Part shown: piece after piece, positions 52,301-62,670 of the stretch
How positions within the stretch are numbered: the stretch's first letter is position 1
Layout: each line of letters opens with the position of its first letter
NCBI RefSeq assembly: GCF_011074885.1
Contig: NC_054690.1
Span: 3,601,001-3,665,000, forward strand
Direction of reading: 5' to 3'
DNA from: Brettanomyces bruxellensis
Lineage: Eukaryota; Ascomycota; Pichiomycetes; Pichiales; Pichiaceae
Length of the DNA: 64,000 nucleotides
Position numbers and translations under genes: made by a program
Notes under the pieces: model-generated
Database searches by the model: none
Seen by the model: the letters and a program-made list of their open reading frames with translations, nothing else
What the model was told of the DNA's origin: nothing

Positions 52301-52340
52301 ATGTGTCACCATAGAAGAAAATGAATTTACTTCCTTTACT

Positions 52341-53405
52341 TTTAGCTCTTTGTCAGTAATAGGCCAGTTTAGCCCGAACTTACTCAACTTAGAAGAACGG
52401 TAGGCAACTGGGTACCAGATAGAATCGCGCAGTTGCCAAAGCGCAGCACCAACAGCAGTGTTACTAGCATCTGTTGTGATCTTAGTAGGAAGGCCGCTTT
52501 GAAAAGGATGAAGAGTCATAAATTTTAATTCAATGTCCTGGAGTTCTTCGAAGGCATACTGACATTCGGGGGTCCAACGGAAACGTGCGTCCTTTTTGAG
52601 GAGCGGTGTGAGCGGAATGGATATCAAGCTGAGGTTGGGCACAAACGCCGAAATATAAGCTAAATGGCCAAGGAAGCTCTGGACGTCTTTCTTCGATTGG
52701 GGTCGAGGGATTGACCGAATCGTCTTCAAAGTAGAGTCGGACGGTGTAATTTCAATACCGTGGTCAGTTGTGAGGAACTGATGACCTACACAAGTGACAG
52801 ACTTTTGGAAAAGATGACACTTATCAGGGTTAAGATGAAGAAGATTTTGAGAGAGAAGGAAAAAAAATTGTGAGAGATGTCTCTCGTGTTGCTCTATAGT
52901 CGAAATAAAAATGAGTATGTCGTCAAGATAACTGCGAGTGAAAGATGAACAGGGCGCCAAGAGAGATGTAAGGAATCGACAAAAAATTTCAAGGGCATTA
53001 CTTAGGCGGAAAGGGAACACTTGCCAACAGTAGTATCCATGTGGGGTCTTGAAAGTAGTGAGTGACTGAGTCGAAGGATCCAAACGAAGATGATGATAAG
53101 CTTGGTGAAGATCAAGCGTAGAGAAGATAGAACCGGTGATCTCACGAGATAAAGTCTGAAAACTGTCAATTGAGGCAGGGAGGGAAACGGTAATTGAGTT
53201 AAGTTAACGATAATCAAGAACCATACGTGGCTTTGCACCATGCCTAGTGATGAAGGGAACAGAATATAATAAGGTGGGAGAAACGGAAACTATGAAGTCA
53301 ACAGTGAGTAACTTGTTAACATCTTCGCGCATAAACGCTGTGTCTTGTGCAGAAAGTGATCTGGTGGGCCTAGAGTGCCAGTGTGACTTGTCCGGGTAGA
53401 ACCTC
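52341..53405 (-). pseudogene. Ty3/gypsy-type reverse transcriptase and RNase H remnant
   Basis: A minus-strand pol fragment encodes part of a Ty3/gypsy reverse transcriptase and the start of RNase H. Visible marks are a MREDVNKLL segment near the start, PRMVLDYR, FSTLDLHQAYHH, the YLDD catalytic box (about 52919-52930), HLNPDKCHLF, GHQFLTTDHGI, an FRWTPECQYAFEEL segment and the RNase H strand TTDASNTAVGAALWQ. The frame carries an in-frame TAA at 53204-53206. The 3' end breaks off within RNase H (after TDKEL) at the truncated LTR. No gag, protease or integrase is seen next to it. It is a dead yeast retrotransposon fragment. The 5' limit near 53405 is approximate. Confidence 0.88.
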
Positions 53406-55640
53406 CATGTAATAATTTACTTAATTGGTTTAAGTGTGTGACGCCGATTACTTTATGATGTTTTTGTTATAACTAGTATTGAGTGTTTTTAAGGCTAAAG
53501 AAAGGAAAAGTATAAAAGTAAAAAGAACTAAGTAAGAAGGTAAAATGGGGGAATGCACATGTTTAAATACCTTTGATCCTTATGAGCGAGGTTTTCTTGG
53601 GCATAAACAAGGCAGGGCAGGTTTATGTAGACGCGACTCTCGACGCATCTATTACATGAAGTTTTATTTCCCATACAAAGTATATTACCAACGGTTATAA
53701 AGAAAGCAAAGCTTTGCACGCTTTTATTATACTGAAGGATGGAGTACGTAGAAGCTCATTTACATTGTAGATAAGAGCCAAATAAAGCAAACCCCTATTT
53801 GTGATTAAGCAATTTAAAATATATGCAATTTTTTCAAAGGAACATTGCTAAATACTGAATATAAAAATTGAGGAAACAAATTAATTAAAATTAAACCGAT
53901 TGACGACATTAAGAAGGTAGTTAGTCCACATATTTTCAAGAAGAAAAGCACTGTTTACAAATCAATATCATGCAAATCATTTTCAAGATTACATACCTTT
54001 TTGTCCTATAAGTAATGATAAAAAAATCCCTTGACCTCTGTGTGCCACACGATGTGTATTCTTTTTAAATCAGAATAAATCCTTTTTATGGCAACATAAA
54101 ATCATGGAAGATCTTGTTAACATAATAAAGTCAACTTAGATTACTAATCAAAAAACTTATCAAAATGATTTCGTGTTGTTACATGGAATCTTCAAAAAAA
54201 AACATTGGCTTAATGTTATATAGTAAAAAGTAAAGAAAATGTACCATGTAATCTAGTGTATGTGGAAGCCAAGGAAGGCCATATGATTCTCGAAGTGCTC
54301 CCATATTACCTACAGCAAATTTATTCAAAAACCTTTTTAAGGAATACGTGAAAAGCGAAGATATTTTTCGACTCGTCAATCGACAATTGGTAGACGTTTT
54401 TTTTCTCCATCGATATAGCTGAAGTGCTGGGGGAAGTGATCTAATGAAGAGCGAGGAAAAACGTGGACAAAAAATATATATATATACAAAAAAAAAACGC
54501 ATTGTCATCACTTAGGGGAAAAAAGGTCATGTGTGTTATGTACAGTCTTTTAACGATCTTTACAGGAATAAACGCAGGGAAAAATTCATGAAGATGCTAG
54601 GAATTAAAGCTCGCCAAAATTATAGAATAAAAAACGAGGTGTACAATTTTGAATCCAGGGATTTAGCCAGCTTTGAAGAACACATTTTCCAAAGTCGACG
54701 GGTTGGACGGAGTTAAAGTTGGGCTTAAAATTCCATGTTGCGAGGTCATTTGAAAGAGGTCGTGCGGGAATTGGTGGGAAAAAAGAAAAATAATAACTGA
54801 AGTGAAAAAAAAAAATGCTTTGGCAACTTGATTGACCAGTAAAAGAACTTTTTGCGGTGGAGAGACGCCGACTTGGCTGAATTAGGAAAACAGTACGGAG
54901 AATTATATTGATGAAAATTTAAAATTAAAATCATCGCGATTTATTAGTCAAAGCGGGCCGAAATAATAGAAAATGAGAGAGGTCAAAGGGGCCGATAAGA
55001 TTAGTTTACAAGTCGATCGACGAAGCACACAAATGACATATCAAAGCAGTTAAAACCCCCAAAGCCCCAAATAAAAGATTCTAAAGTTTCGGGGCATTTT
55101 TTCTGAACATGTTCATATATATATTTAGTATATCAAAAGGGGGGAAGGTTCTTAACTTTGTGCCCAAAGTACCAATAAGTAAAATTCATGTCTAACAACC
55201 AAAGCCAAATTTAGAGTCTCCCGCGATTGACTCATTGAAAAAGTGCACAAAAATTTTTCGGAATTGTTTTTGTGTTCTTTAAAGCCGCTTCTCCAGGACC
55301 ACGATAAAGCAAATCAGGCGTGGAGGAAAAAGTGTGACCCATTCTTGAAAACTAAGGGAAATTCGGAAAATTTTTTTCTTTGATAATATGATCTAAGCAA
55401 GTGTGTATATATATATATACATGCCATTTTCTTTTTTCTCAATCCCAATATCAATCTTCAGCCCGTGCTCTGACCAACCATTTAGAATTTCCTTTTTGGA
55501 GTTTTGCTAGTTGATTACAGGCGAACAATTCGTTGGGTATAAAATCATTTTATCTTACTTTGTATTGATTACATTCTTCGGATTAAGGATAAAGAAAAGC
55601 CAAATTTAATCTTGTTAACTATAGTTGAAAATCATTAACG
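53406..55640. other. Gene-poor spacer before LYS20, including its promoter
   Basis: This 2.2-kb AT-rich stretch has no credible gene. The open frame at about 54179-54511 (minus) and a short one at 54531-54716 have no domain and biased composition. Near the right end are a TA-rich tract at 55404-55421 and the Gcn4-type site listed separately. The leftmost part could be further retroelement scrap that I cannot recognise. Confidence 0.5.
55228..55234. promoter_or_regulatory. Gcn4-type site TGACTCA upstream of homocitrate synthase
   Basis: TGACTCA is the consensus site of Gcn4, the yeast activator of amino-acid biosynthesis genes. It lies 407 bases before the homocitrate synthase ATG, a usual distance for lysine-pathway control. 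The assignment is by consensus and context only. Confidence 0.55.
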
Positions 55641-56942
55641 ATGAGTATTAATAATAAGAACCCATATGGACCAAATCCTAGCGATTTTCTGTCGAATGTG
55701 AATAGCTTTGAAATTATAGACACTACTCTTCGGGAAGGTGAGCAATTTGCGAATGCATTTTACACCTTGGACTCTAAGGTTAAGATTGCCAAGGCACTCA
55801 GTGATTTCGGCGTTGATTACATAGAGCTGACTTCGCCTGTGGCCTCGCCACAGTCCAAGATTGAATTAGAAACAGTCTGCAAGTTGGGCTTGAAGTGTAA
55901 GGTGTTAACTCATATTAGATGCAATATTAACGATGCCAAGGTGGCTGTTGCATGTGGTGTGGATGGTGTGAATGTTTTTATTGGTACTTCACAGTTTATG
56001 AAGAGGTATTCTCATGGTAAGGATATGTCATTTATTACGAACGCTGCTATTCAAGTTATAGAATTTGTCAAGTCTAAGGGTCTTGAAATCAGATTCAGTA
56101 CGGAGGATTCATTCAGATCGGATATGGTTGATTTGTTGAATATATATACCACTGTCGATAAGATTGGCGTGAACCGTATTGGAATTGCTGATACAGTTGG
56201 AGGTGCTAATCCAAGACAAGTTTACGATCTCGTGCGTACAATTAAATCTTGCGTGAGTTGCGATATCGAAACTCATTTTCATAACGACACTGGCTGCGCA
56301 ATCGCCAACGCTTACACAGCCTTGGAGGCTGGTTCAAAGTTCATAGATACGACTGTTTTAGGTATCGGTGAAAGAAACGGTATTGTTGCTCTTGGAGGTT
56401 TCATGGCTAGAATGGTTGTTTCTGCTCCTGATTATGTCAAGTCCAAGTATAAGCTCACAAAGCTCCGTGAATTGGAGACCTTGGTTGCCGAAACTGTTAA
56501 GGTGAATATTCCATTCAACAACCCTATTACTGGATTCTGTGCTTTCACACATAAGGCCGGTGTGCATGCAAAGGCTATTCTTGCTAACCCTGCCACCTAT
56601 GAGATCATCAATCCAGCAGACTTTGGCCTTTCCAGATATATACACTTTGCTAGTAGGCTGACTGGATGGAATGCTATTAAAGCAAGAGTGGAACAATTGA
56701 ATTTGGACTTGGCTGATGATCAGATCAAGGAGGTTACCAAAAAGATCAAGAGCATGGGAGATGTGCGACCATTAAACATTGAGGATGTTGATTCCATCAT
56801 TAAGGATTATCATTCAGATTCTAAGAAGATTGAACTTGCGAAGAAGGAACAGGAGGAACATCGTGAAGCTCTGGAAAATCTGGCCGGAGATGATAAGGCA
56901 GAAGATGAACCAGAACAAAAGAGGCGCAGAGTCGAAAACTAG
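55641..56942 (+). CDS. LYS20: Homocitrate synthase (lysine biosynthesis)
   Basis: The enzyme condenses acetyl-CoA with 2-oxoglutarate in the first step of fungal alpha-aminoadipate lysine synthesis. The 433-residue protein has the [10 protein letters not shown] motif at about 27-36, [23 protein letters not shown], the metal-binding HFHND segment near 211, and [16 protein letters not shown]. It ends with a Lys/Arg and acidic tail carrying a nuclear-localisation-like KRRR, as in yeast Lys20/Lys21, which are largely nuclear. Length matches Lys20 (428). S. cerevisiae has two isozymes; Lys20 and Lys21 cannot be told apart here. ATG at 55641. Confidence 0.94.
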   Translation: MSINNKNPYGPNPSDFLSNVNSFEIIDTTLREGEQFANAFYTLDSKVKIAKALSDFGVDYIELTSPVASPQSKIELETVCKLGLKCKVLTHIRCNINDAKVAVACGVDGVNVFIGTSQFMKRYSHGKDMSFITNAAIQVIEFVKSKGLEIRFSTEDSFRSDMVDLLNIYTTVDKIGVNRIGIADTVGGANPRQVYDLVRTIKSCVSCDIETHFHNDTGCAIANAYTALEAGSKFIDTTVLGIGERNGIVALGGFMARMVVSAPDYVKSKYKLTKLRELETLVAETVKVNIPFNNPITGFCAFTHKAGVHAKAILANPATYEIINPADFGLSRYIHFASRLTGWNAIKARVEQLNLDLADDQIKEVTKKIKSMGDVRPLNIEDVDSIIKDYHSDSKKIELAKKEQEEHREALENLAGDDKAEDEPEQKRRRVEN

Positions 56943-57293
56943 GTGGGAATGAAAAACAATGCAAAACAAAAAATGTATATATAATATGATTCCTCTTGGT
57001 TGCTTTTATACACAGACATGTCAAAGCTATATAACGGTTTAATTTTTATTTGATTCATTCAAGATCCTTCGGGCTGGTTAGTTGATTAAATGTATTGTAA
57101 CAGGCAAAAAGGTAGTAGTAATAGATAGTAATACATTCTCTCCTTTTTTTTTGCTTCGTGGATTGAACCGCCACAGGCTGGCGTATAGGCAGTGATAAAA
57201 AATAAGGAGAGAGAAAGAAAGATAGATCAGCAGAATAAAACAAATGTATAAGGCTGGGTAGTCAATGCTAACAGCAAGATGAACAAAAAAAAT
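56943..57293. other. Convergent 3' spacer, LYS20 and mannosyltransferase
   Basis: This 351-bp AT-rich spacer lies between two convergent stop codons and should contain both 3' processing signals. Nothing else is recognised. Confidence 0.4.
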
Positions 57294-59315
57294 TTAGTCA
57301 CCATTTTCCGAAGATGGAGCTTCATCTGACTTCGGTCTCGTATGTATTTTAGCATATTCATGGCAATATTCGATACCTGATCGAAGCATGCAATCTTCAA
57401 CTCTTTTTGTACGCTCTTCGATTTCTCCATTTATATCCCTTGAACTTAAAACAAGTTTGGTATGCTTATAAAACCCAAGAACATAGTTTAACACGTGCCT
57501 CAAAAACACCACCTGGACGTTTTCATCGGCTTCACTCAAGGTTAATGCCATGTAATCGTCATATTTGGGAATCTCTTTGGCAGACGGGTCGAAAGGCTGA
57601 ATATCCTGTGGGAGTTCATCAGAGATATGCCAAAACGAGATCTCGTTCGCATTTAACACGTTGTTGCCGTCATCACAGTATGTAGAGGTCAAATCATCCC
57701 ATGACATAACATCTTTTCCAAAGTCTATACTACTTGAAAGTAGATCAATTCTAAAAGAGTTTTCCTGCCTCACAAGAACCATTATGTTTGGTCTGTACAA
57801 CATGGCGCCACAGCCACATTCATCAATATGGGTTTTCACGAATCCCACCCATATTTCAAGTGGGTAATCTGGGTCCAGAATTCCATCTCTTCGAAGCATT
57901 CTTTGGACTATCTTTCTAGGAATAGACCTTAAACTTGTGGCACCACGAACAGATGTAAGTAATCCACCTCTATCAATGTCTGTCTTCTTGCCATTCTGTT
58001 GTACGATATCGCAATAACCAGTGTCTAAATCACACTTAAAAATTTTTAATGGATCTAAGGCGTAGAACATGTACATCCAGCCTCTGGAACCTGGAGGAGG
58101 AGGCGGTGATATATTGCTGAAGAATGGTGTCCAATTTTTTTCGAATGGGTAATCCCCCATAAGAGATGTGCGCAACATTAAAGTCTCTTTCTTGTGCCCT
58201 GGTTTGGTATGACGTAGTGGAAATGTTGCGTACATAGTTCTTCTTCCTCGAAGATCCTGATTGAACACGGCAACGGGCTCATGAACATCACCCGTGCTCT
58301 TATATAAAATTCTCGGATCTTCTGGCCCTAACAAATCGGATCTGCTCTCGACATCAAGATTTATGTCTAAAATATTTGGAAATTTAATTGATATGCCATC
58401 CAAAATAGTTTCGTTCTTTGTTCTTTCGTAGTTGACAACTGCACTCTTGAGTTCTTTGTCATCAATATCAACATATCTCAAACGGCGACCTTTAATCTCC
58501 TTCCAATTTGGATCAAACAACTGCAAACGAATGAACGAAACCAACGGAATCTTATTCGGGGAGTAAACAATCCTACTCATCATAAGGTGATATTTCTGAT
58601 CAGGGAGCCAGACAGATGAGCCTGTAAATCGATACCAATCTGTTAGCGAGGAAAAGTCGTAGCTGTCAAGATCGGCGTCTTCCCCAGCTATTATTGATCC
58701 GTATCCAGTCTTACGTAAATACTGATTGAGGGACTCAAAATCATCATCTAACAAACGGGAGTCCGTATATTCTAACTGGGAGTCTGCATCTTCTGGAACG
58801 TATTCAATATCACCACATGTTAAATCCAAGAAATAATTCTCATCATTGCTCAATTCATGTGTACCATAGAAAGACTTCAATTTCATAGAACTGTACCTGG
58901 ATTCCAAAATGGTTTTTGAAAGGCAGGGATCATTCTTAAATTCCTTTTCTATCCGATATTTTTCTCTCTGCTTAGGGTCCTCATTACCATCGTCCTTTGA
59001 TGGTGCATCATCAGAACTTTTATCTTCTTCAACATCAACTTCCTTAGCTGCGGATTTACTATTTTTTTTTTCTGACTTTGCCTTGTCGGCCTGATATAGT
59101 TTATCCAAAAATATGTCCGTTTCATCCTTTATGCTCAAAGAAGTTTTAGATACCGTATCAGATATCGTGATCTCCAGAGGGGAAGAAACAATTTGTATCT
59201 TAACAAGCATTATGTAAACAAACATTACAACAACTGCAGCGAGCACATACTTGCTCTCTTTGGCTCGAAGCCGAAGTGCCCCGTGAAGGAGCCGTTGTAT
59301 GTTCAACATCGACAT
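57294..59315 (-). CDS. Beta-1,2-mannosyltransferase (BMT family, GT91)
   Basis: Fungal BMT proteins add beta-1,2-linked mannose to cell-wall mannan or phospholipomannan in the Golgi. The 673-residue protein is a type II membrane protein: a short basic cytosolic N-terminus, one transmembrane segment (about 22-41), then a charged stem (about 75-125). The lumenal domain has BMT-type blocks, including LTDWYRFTGSSVWLPDQKYH, MMSRIVYSP, GPEDPRILY, and GWMYMFYALDPLKI. A Cys-rich HIDECGCGAMLYRPN segment follows. The family occurs in Candida, Komagataella and relatives but not in S. cerevisiae. I cannot assign it to a numbered BMT paralog. ATG at 59315. Confidence 0.85.
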   Translation of the reverse strand: MSMLNIQRLLHGALRLRAKESKYVLAAVVVMFVYIMLVKIQIVSSPLEITISDTVSKTSLSIKDETDIFLDKLYQADKAKSEKKNSKSAAKEVDVEEDKSSDDAPSKDDGNEDPKQREKYRIEKEFKNDPCLSKTILESRYSSMKLKSFYGTHELSNDENYFLDLTCGDIEYVPEDADSQLEYTDSRLLDDDFESLNQYLRKTGYGSIIAGEDADLDSYDFSSLTDWYRFTGSSVWLPDQKYHLMMSRIVYSPNKIPLVSFIRLQLFDPNWKEIKGRRLRYVDIDDKELKSAVVNYERTKNETILDGISIKFPNILDINLDVESRSDLLGPEDPRILYKSTGDVHEPVAVFNQDLRGRRTMYATFPLRHTKPGHKKETLMLRTSLMGDYPFEKNWTPFFSNISPPPPPGSRGWMYMFYALDPLKIFKCDLDTGYCDIVQQNGKKTDIDRGGLLTSVRGATSLRSIPRKIVQRMLRRDGILDPDYPLEIWVGFVKTHIDECGCGAMLYRPNIMVLVRQENSFRIDLLSSSIDFGKDVMSWDDLTSTYCDDGNNVLNANEISFWHISDELPQDIQPFDPSAKEIPKYDDYMALTLSEADENVQVVFLRHVLNYVLGFYKHTKLVLSSRDINGEIEERTKRVEDCMLRSGIEYCHEYAKIHTRPKSDEAPSSENGD

Positions 59316-61061
59316 CTTTTTGGATCAAAGCCAGGCAAATGTAGACGAATCTTCACTGGAATACCAAAATAATAACCACAAAGAGAATGGATCAATGCAA
59401 ATGGGACAAGGATACACGGGTATTGATCCGTGGAAAGAAATCGTATGTCACAATGCAGGCTTTTTGTAAAAGAAATAGTTCAAATTGACGCAGTTAAATC
59501 GAAAGTATCTAAAGATGAGGCTGCCGAGATACTAATATAATGAAAACCCGCAAAAATAGAAATAAAACGGAACTAAGAAAATTATAGGATTTCTTAATAA
59601 TTGCATTGCAATCGCAAGCCTGGACGCGACCACAGATAAATATAATAAACATTTAATTAGTACGGGGCCCAGAATGGATTGTTCAACGGCACGAAAAAAA
59701 AGGAGAATTGAAATTTGCAGAAACAGACACGTTGCCGGTTATTGCAGATAACACATAATTTTCAGTTCGTCTATAAAGGGTAAAATGAAAAGAAGCAGGC
59801 AAGCACGAGGGTGATTTTTAACATTATTCAAATATAATAATGGAATTGGTTTCCATCTGGCCTAGGACGTAAATCTTTTAAGATTATTTGATAGTTGCTA
59901 CTATGCGATACACTGTAACAAAGATAATTTAATTATGTACCACCCCTTCTGTCAGGGAGAATAATAATTCAAAAATAAAGGGTCCAGAAACGAGGTGAAA
60001 CTTTAAATTAAAGTGTAAACTATTTTGGATGATGAAAATTCATTCGGATTACACATTTTCAAATTAATTCATAATTGTCCTCAAACTGTTACCAATAAAA
60101 TATTACATAGCAGAATGCTCATCCAGCAATTAAGAGAAGTTACACGTAATAGCATTAAATATTGTTTTAGATCAAACAAATAACTGTTATGCAACCTGCG
60201 GAGACGTTCAATAGTTTGAGAACCAATTTTTACTGATTGTTGGTTCTAAAAAAAAATAACAATTGTCTATGCTACCGACCGTTTTATTTTATTGTATTTA
60301 GTACTCGGAAATGTCATTTATTCTAGTATTCTTTTTCCAGTAATCCTCTTCACGAGAACTGAAATGATTAAGTCATTGTGTCGAGGCCTAACAGTGCTAA
60401 ATGCTGTATGAACTTGTTTAGTAAACGAAGCATATCATATTAACAAGTCTGGCTTCAATTTTTAAAGCATTTTATCTTTATTGGACCATTTAGGAGAAGG
60501 AAGTTATCACTCCGAATTGTGACTTGACCTGTTGTACCATACTATACTAAGTTAAGAAATGCACTCAATTTGTTTATCTATGAAGAGCTAAATAGGTAAA
60601 TTCTCAAGAAGTATACATCAAATCACCTTTGTCAAACAGGTTCTAACATTGACAATAATGTATTTACAAACATAGAAATTAAAACATATAATGCTAATCT
60701 TTCGGATGCCTTAAGATGAACATTTTAAATGCAGTTCGCATACCGGACATCTATACACCTGTCACCGCTTCTGTAGACTGAACAGTATTTTATCTCCACG
60801 TGATCTCAGAAATTTATTCTACACCTCACACCGCTATCAATTCTGCCTCACCCCTTCTCATTCAGAAGGGGACCTGAGCGAAAAAAAAGTTTTTCAGTTC
60901 ACCCAGCAATTTATTTTTTTTTTCCTTATTATTTTTTTCGATAGTTCTCAGTTTCATTTCGAGCATTAAGATTAAAAAAACCTTTAACACGATATTTGAC
61001 TCTAATAACAAATCTCTTGAAAGTCTTTGTTAGAACGACAAACAGGCCAAGATAGTTCAAG
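59316..61061. promoter_or_regulatory. Divergent spacer, mannosyltransferase and RPS9 promoter
   Basis: This 1.75-kb AT-rich spacer has no credible ORF and no tRNA. A CACGTG (Cbf1-type) site lies at 60797-60802, about 260 bases before the RPS9 ATG; such sites occur in ribosomal-protein promoters of non-Saccharomyces yeasts. T-rich tracts at about 60911-60938 precede the start. The central part shows nothing recognisable. Confidence 0.45.
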
Positions 61062-61995
61062 ATGCCAAGTAAGTATCAAAAGTGGAATACTCGGAATGAA
61101 AAGATGACGGTGCTATTTTGAGCGAGGTGGAATATAAAACCATTTGTGAAGTTTTTGAATTTGACAGTTGCAATATAGCTATGGGGAGAATAGGGGATGG
61201 CATAGTGATAGGGGGTAGTTGACTTGAATGATTACTGTACTATAAGTCTGCATGGTTATTCATTTGGTGAAGTAATTTTAAGAGAACAGATATATCGGAA
61301 TCATGTTTGCATTTATTTATCATTGTCAAGATTAGAGTTCCAGTGTGAAAACCATTATGATATGATAGTTGAATAACCGTATACTAACATCAACGTTTTT
61401 TAATCTTTCAGGAGCTCCAAGAAACCATTCTAAGACCTACTCGGTCCCAAAGAGACCTTTCGAAATCGCCAGATTGGATGGTGAGTTGAAATTGTGCGGT
61501 GAATATGGATTGAAGAACAAGCATGAAATCTACAGAATTGGATACCAATTGTCCAAGATCAGAAGAGCTGCCAGAGACTTATTGACTATGGATGAGAAGA
61601 ACCCAAGAAGACTTTTCGAGGGTAATGCTTTGATCAGAAGATTGGTCAGAGTGGGTATCTTGCCAGAAGACAAGATGAAGTTGGATTATGTCTTGTCCTT
61701 GAAGATTGAGGACTTCTTGGAAAGAAGACTACAAACTCAGGTGTTCAAGTTGGGATTAGCCAGATCTGTTCACCACGCCAGAGTTTTGATCAGACAGAGA
61801 CACATTGCTGTTGGTAAGCAACTTGTTACCATTCCATCTTTCATGGTGAGATTGGACTCCCAAAAGCACATTGACTTTGCTGCTACTTCTCCATACGGTG
61901 GTGGCAGAGCTGGTAGAGTTAAGAGAAGATCTGAGAAGGCTAAGGCTGATGCCGCTAAGGATGGCGAAGAAGCTGAGGCTGCTGAAGAGGAGTAA
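61062..61995 (+). CDS. RPS9: 40S ribosomal protein S9 (uS4), spliced
   Basis: The protein belongs to the 40S body and contributes to decoding fidelity. Exon 1 is only 7 nt (61062-61068, ATGCCAA). The intron is 61069-61411 (343 nt) with a GTAAGT donor, TACTAAC branch point at 61382-61388 and a TTTCAG acceptor. Exon 2 runs 61412-61995. The product is 196 residues and begins [20 protein letters not shown]. The S4 RNA-binding domain is visible ([40 protein letters not shown]). The C-terminus is acidic (EEAEAAEEE). The S. cerevisiae protein has 197 residues and an intron at the same place. Codon use is strongly biased, as in highly expressed genes. Its neighbour RPL21 is conserved. Confidence 0.97.
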
Positions 61996-62670
61996 TGGGC
62001 AAATAACACTTAAACTAAATATAAACTCCATCTTAATGCTTTAGGTGTAATTTCCTATATCTTTTTTTTGTCTAATATCAAAACTTACTTCACGTATACA
62101 CCATATTGTACTTATTATCCACTTATATCATGTAAAATACGTATATTGCCGTATGCTAAATACGAACGTTTAGTTGTACTTTAAGTGCCGATTAGTGCAC
62201 TATGGGATACAGCACTAATTAGCATGCCTTTTTTTTTCGATTTGTATGCATACCTTTTTTTTCAGAGAAAATATTCTCGGATCCCCGCGAAAAAAAAGGT
62301 GTCTACTAGCACGAGCGTATATTTTCCTTCTTCTACTATCTTGGCTCATCGATATTTATTATCCACACCTTACACCTCTAGTTAAAAAAATCACAAATGG
62401 GACAGCGAATATGACGCCCGAAAATTTCCATTTATTGGGTGAAAATATGAATGCAGGTATAATTTTTTTCATGGCGCGAAGTCGTTTGGTATCAATCATG
62501 CTGAAATAAGCAAGGGGCAAACCCTACCGGAAACAAAGCTGGAAAAACTAAAAAAAAAACTTCAAAAATTTATACCTAGATACTTCTCTTCAAGCTACTT
62601 CAAGCTCCAAGCAATACACTTTTAAGCCTTTGATATTCTAACAGCTATTGACACACATAAGTAACCAAAG
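61996..62670. promoter_or_regulatory. RPS9-RPL21 intergenic region, RPL21 promoter
   Basis: This 675-bp spacer contains the RPS9 3' end and the RPL21 promoter. ACCCTA at 62521-62526, about 145 bases before the ATG, matches the Tbf1 core used in ribosomal-protein promoters of several yeasts. Open frames at 62185-62509 have no domain and are not called. Confidence 0.4.

Larger units (their letters stand above)
50910..52340 (+). mobile_element. Ancient truncated LTR, split by two later LTR insertions
   Basis: The first 236 bp of an LTR are present in three pieces: 50910-50938, 51517-51688 and 52306-52340. Joined, they match, with about six mismatches, the first 236 bases of the LTR at 51689-52300 read on the minus strand. 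The start is decayed (TTTCAGAG against TGTCGGAG). The two interruptions each carry a perfect 5-bp duplication (GAGTT and ATGTG). After 52340 the similarity stops and degraded reverse-transcriptase sequence on the opposite strand begins, so the 3' part of this LTR is lost. It lies 173 bp upstream of the tRNA-Val gene, in the zone favoured by Pol III-targeted Ty elements. Confidence 0.82.

Noticed and set aside
52065..52340. MITE-like element with perfect 40-bp terminal inverted repeats
   Set aside because: The two arms are explained as the same part of two oppositely oriented LTR copies, one interrupted by the other with an ATGTG duplication.
54179..54511. Minus-strand 110-codon ORF in the gene-poor island
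   Set aside because: Phe/Ser/Leu-rich low-complexity translation without motif or supporting context.
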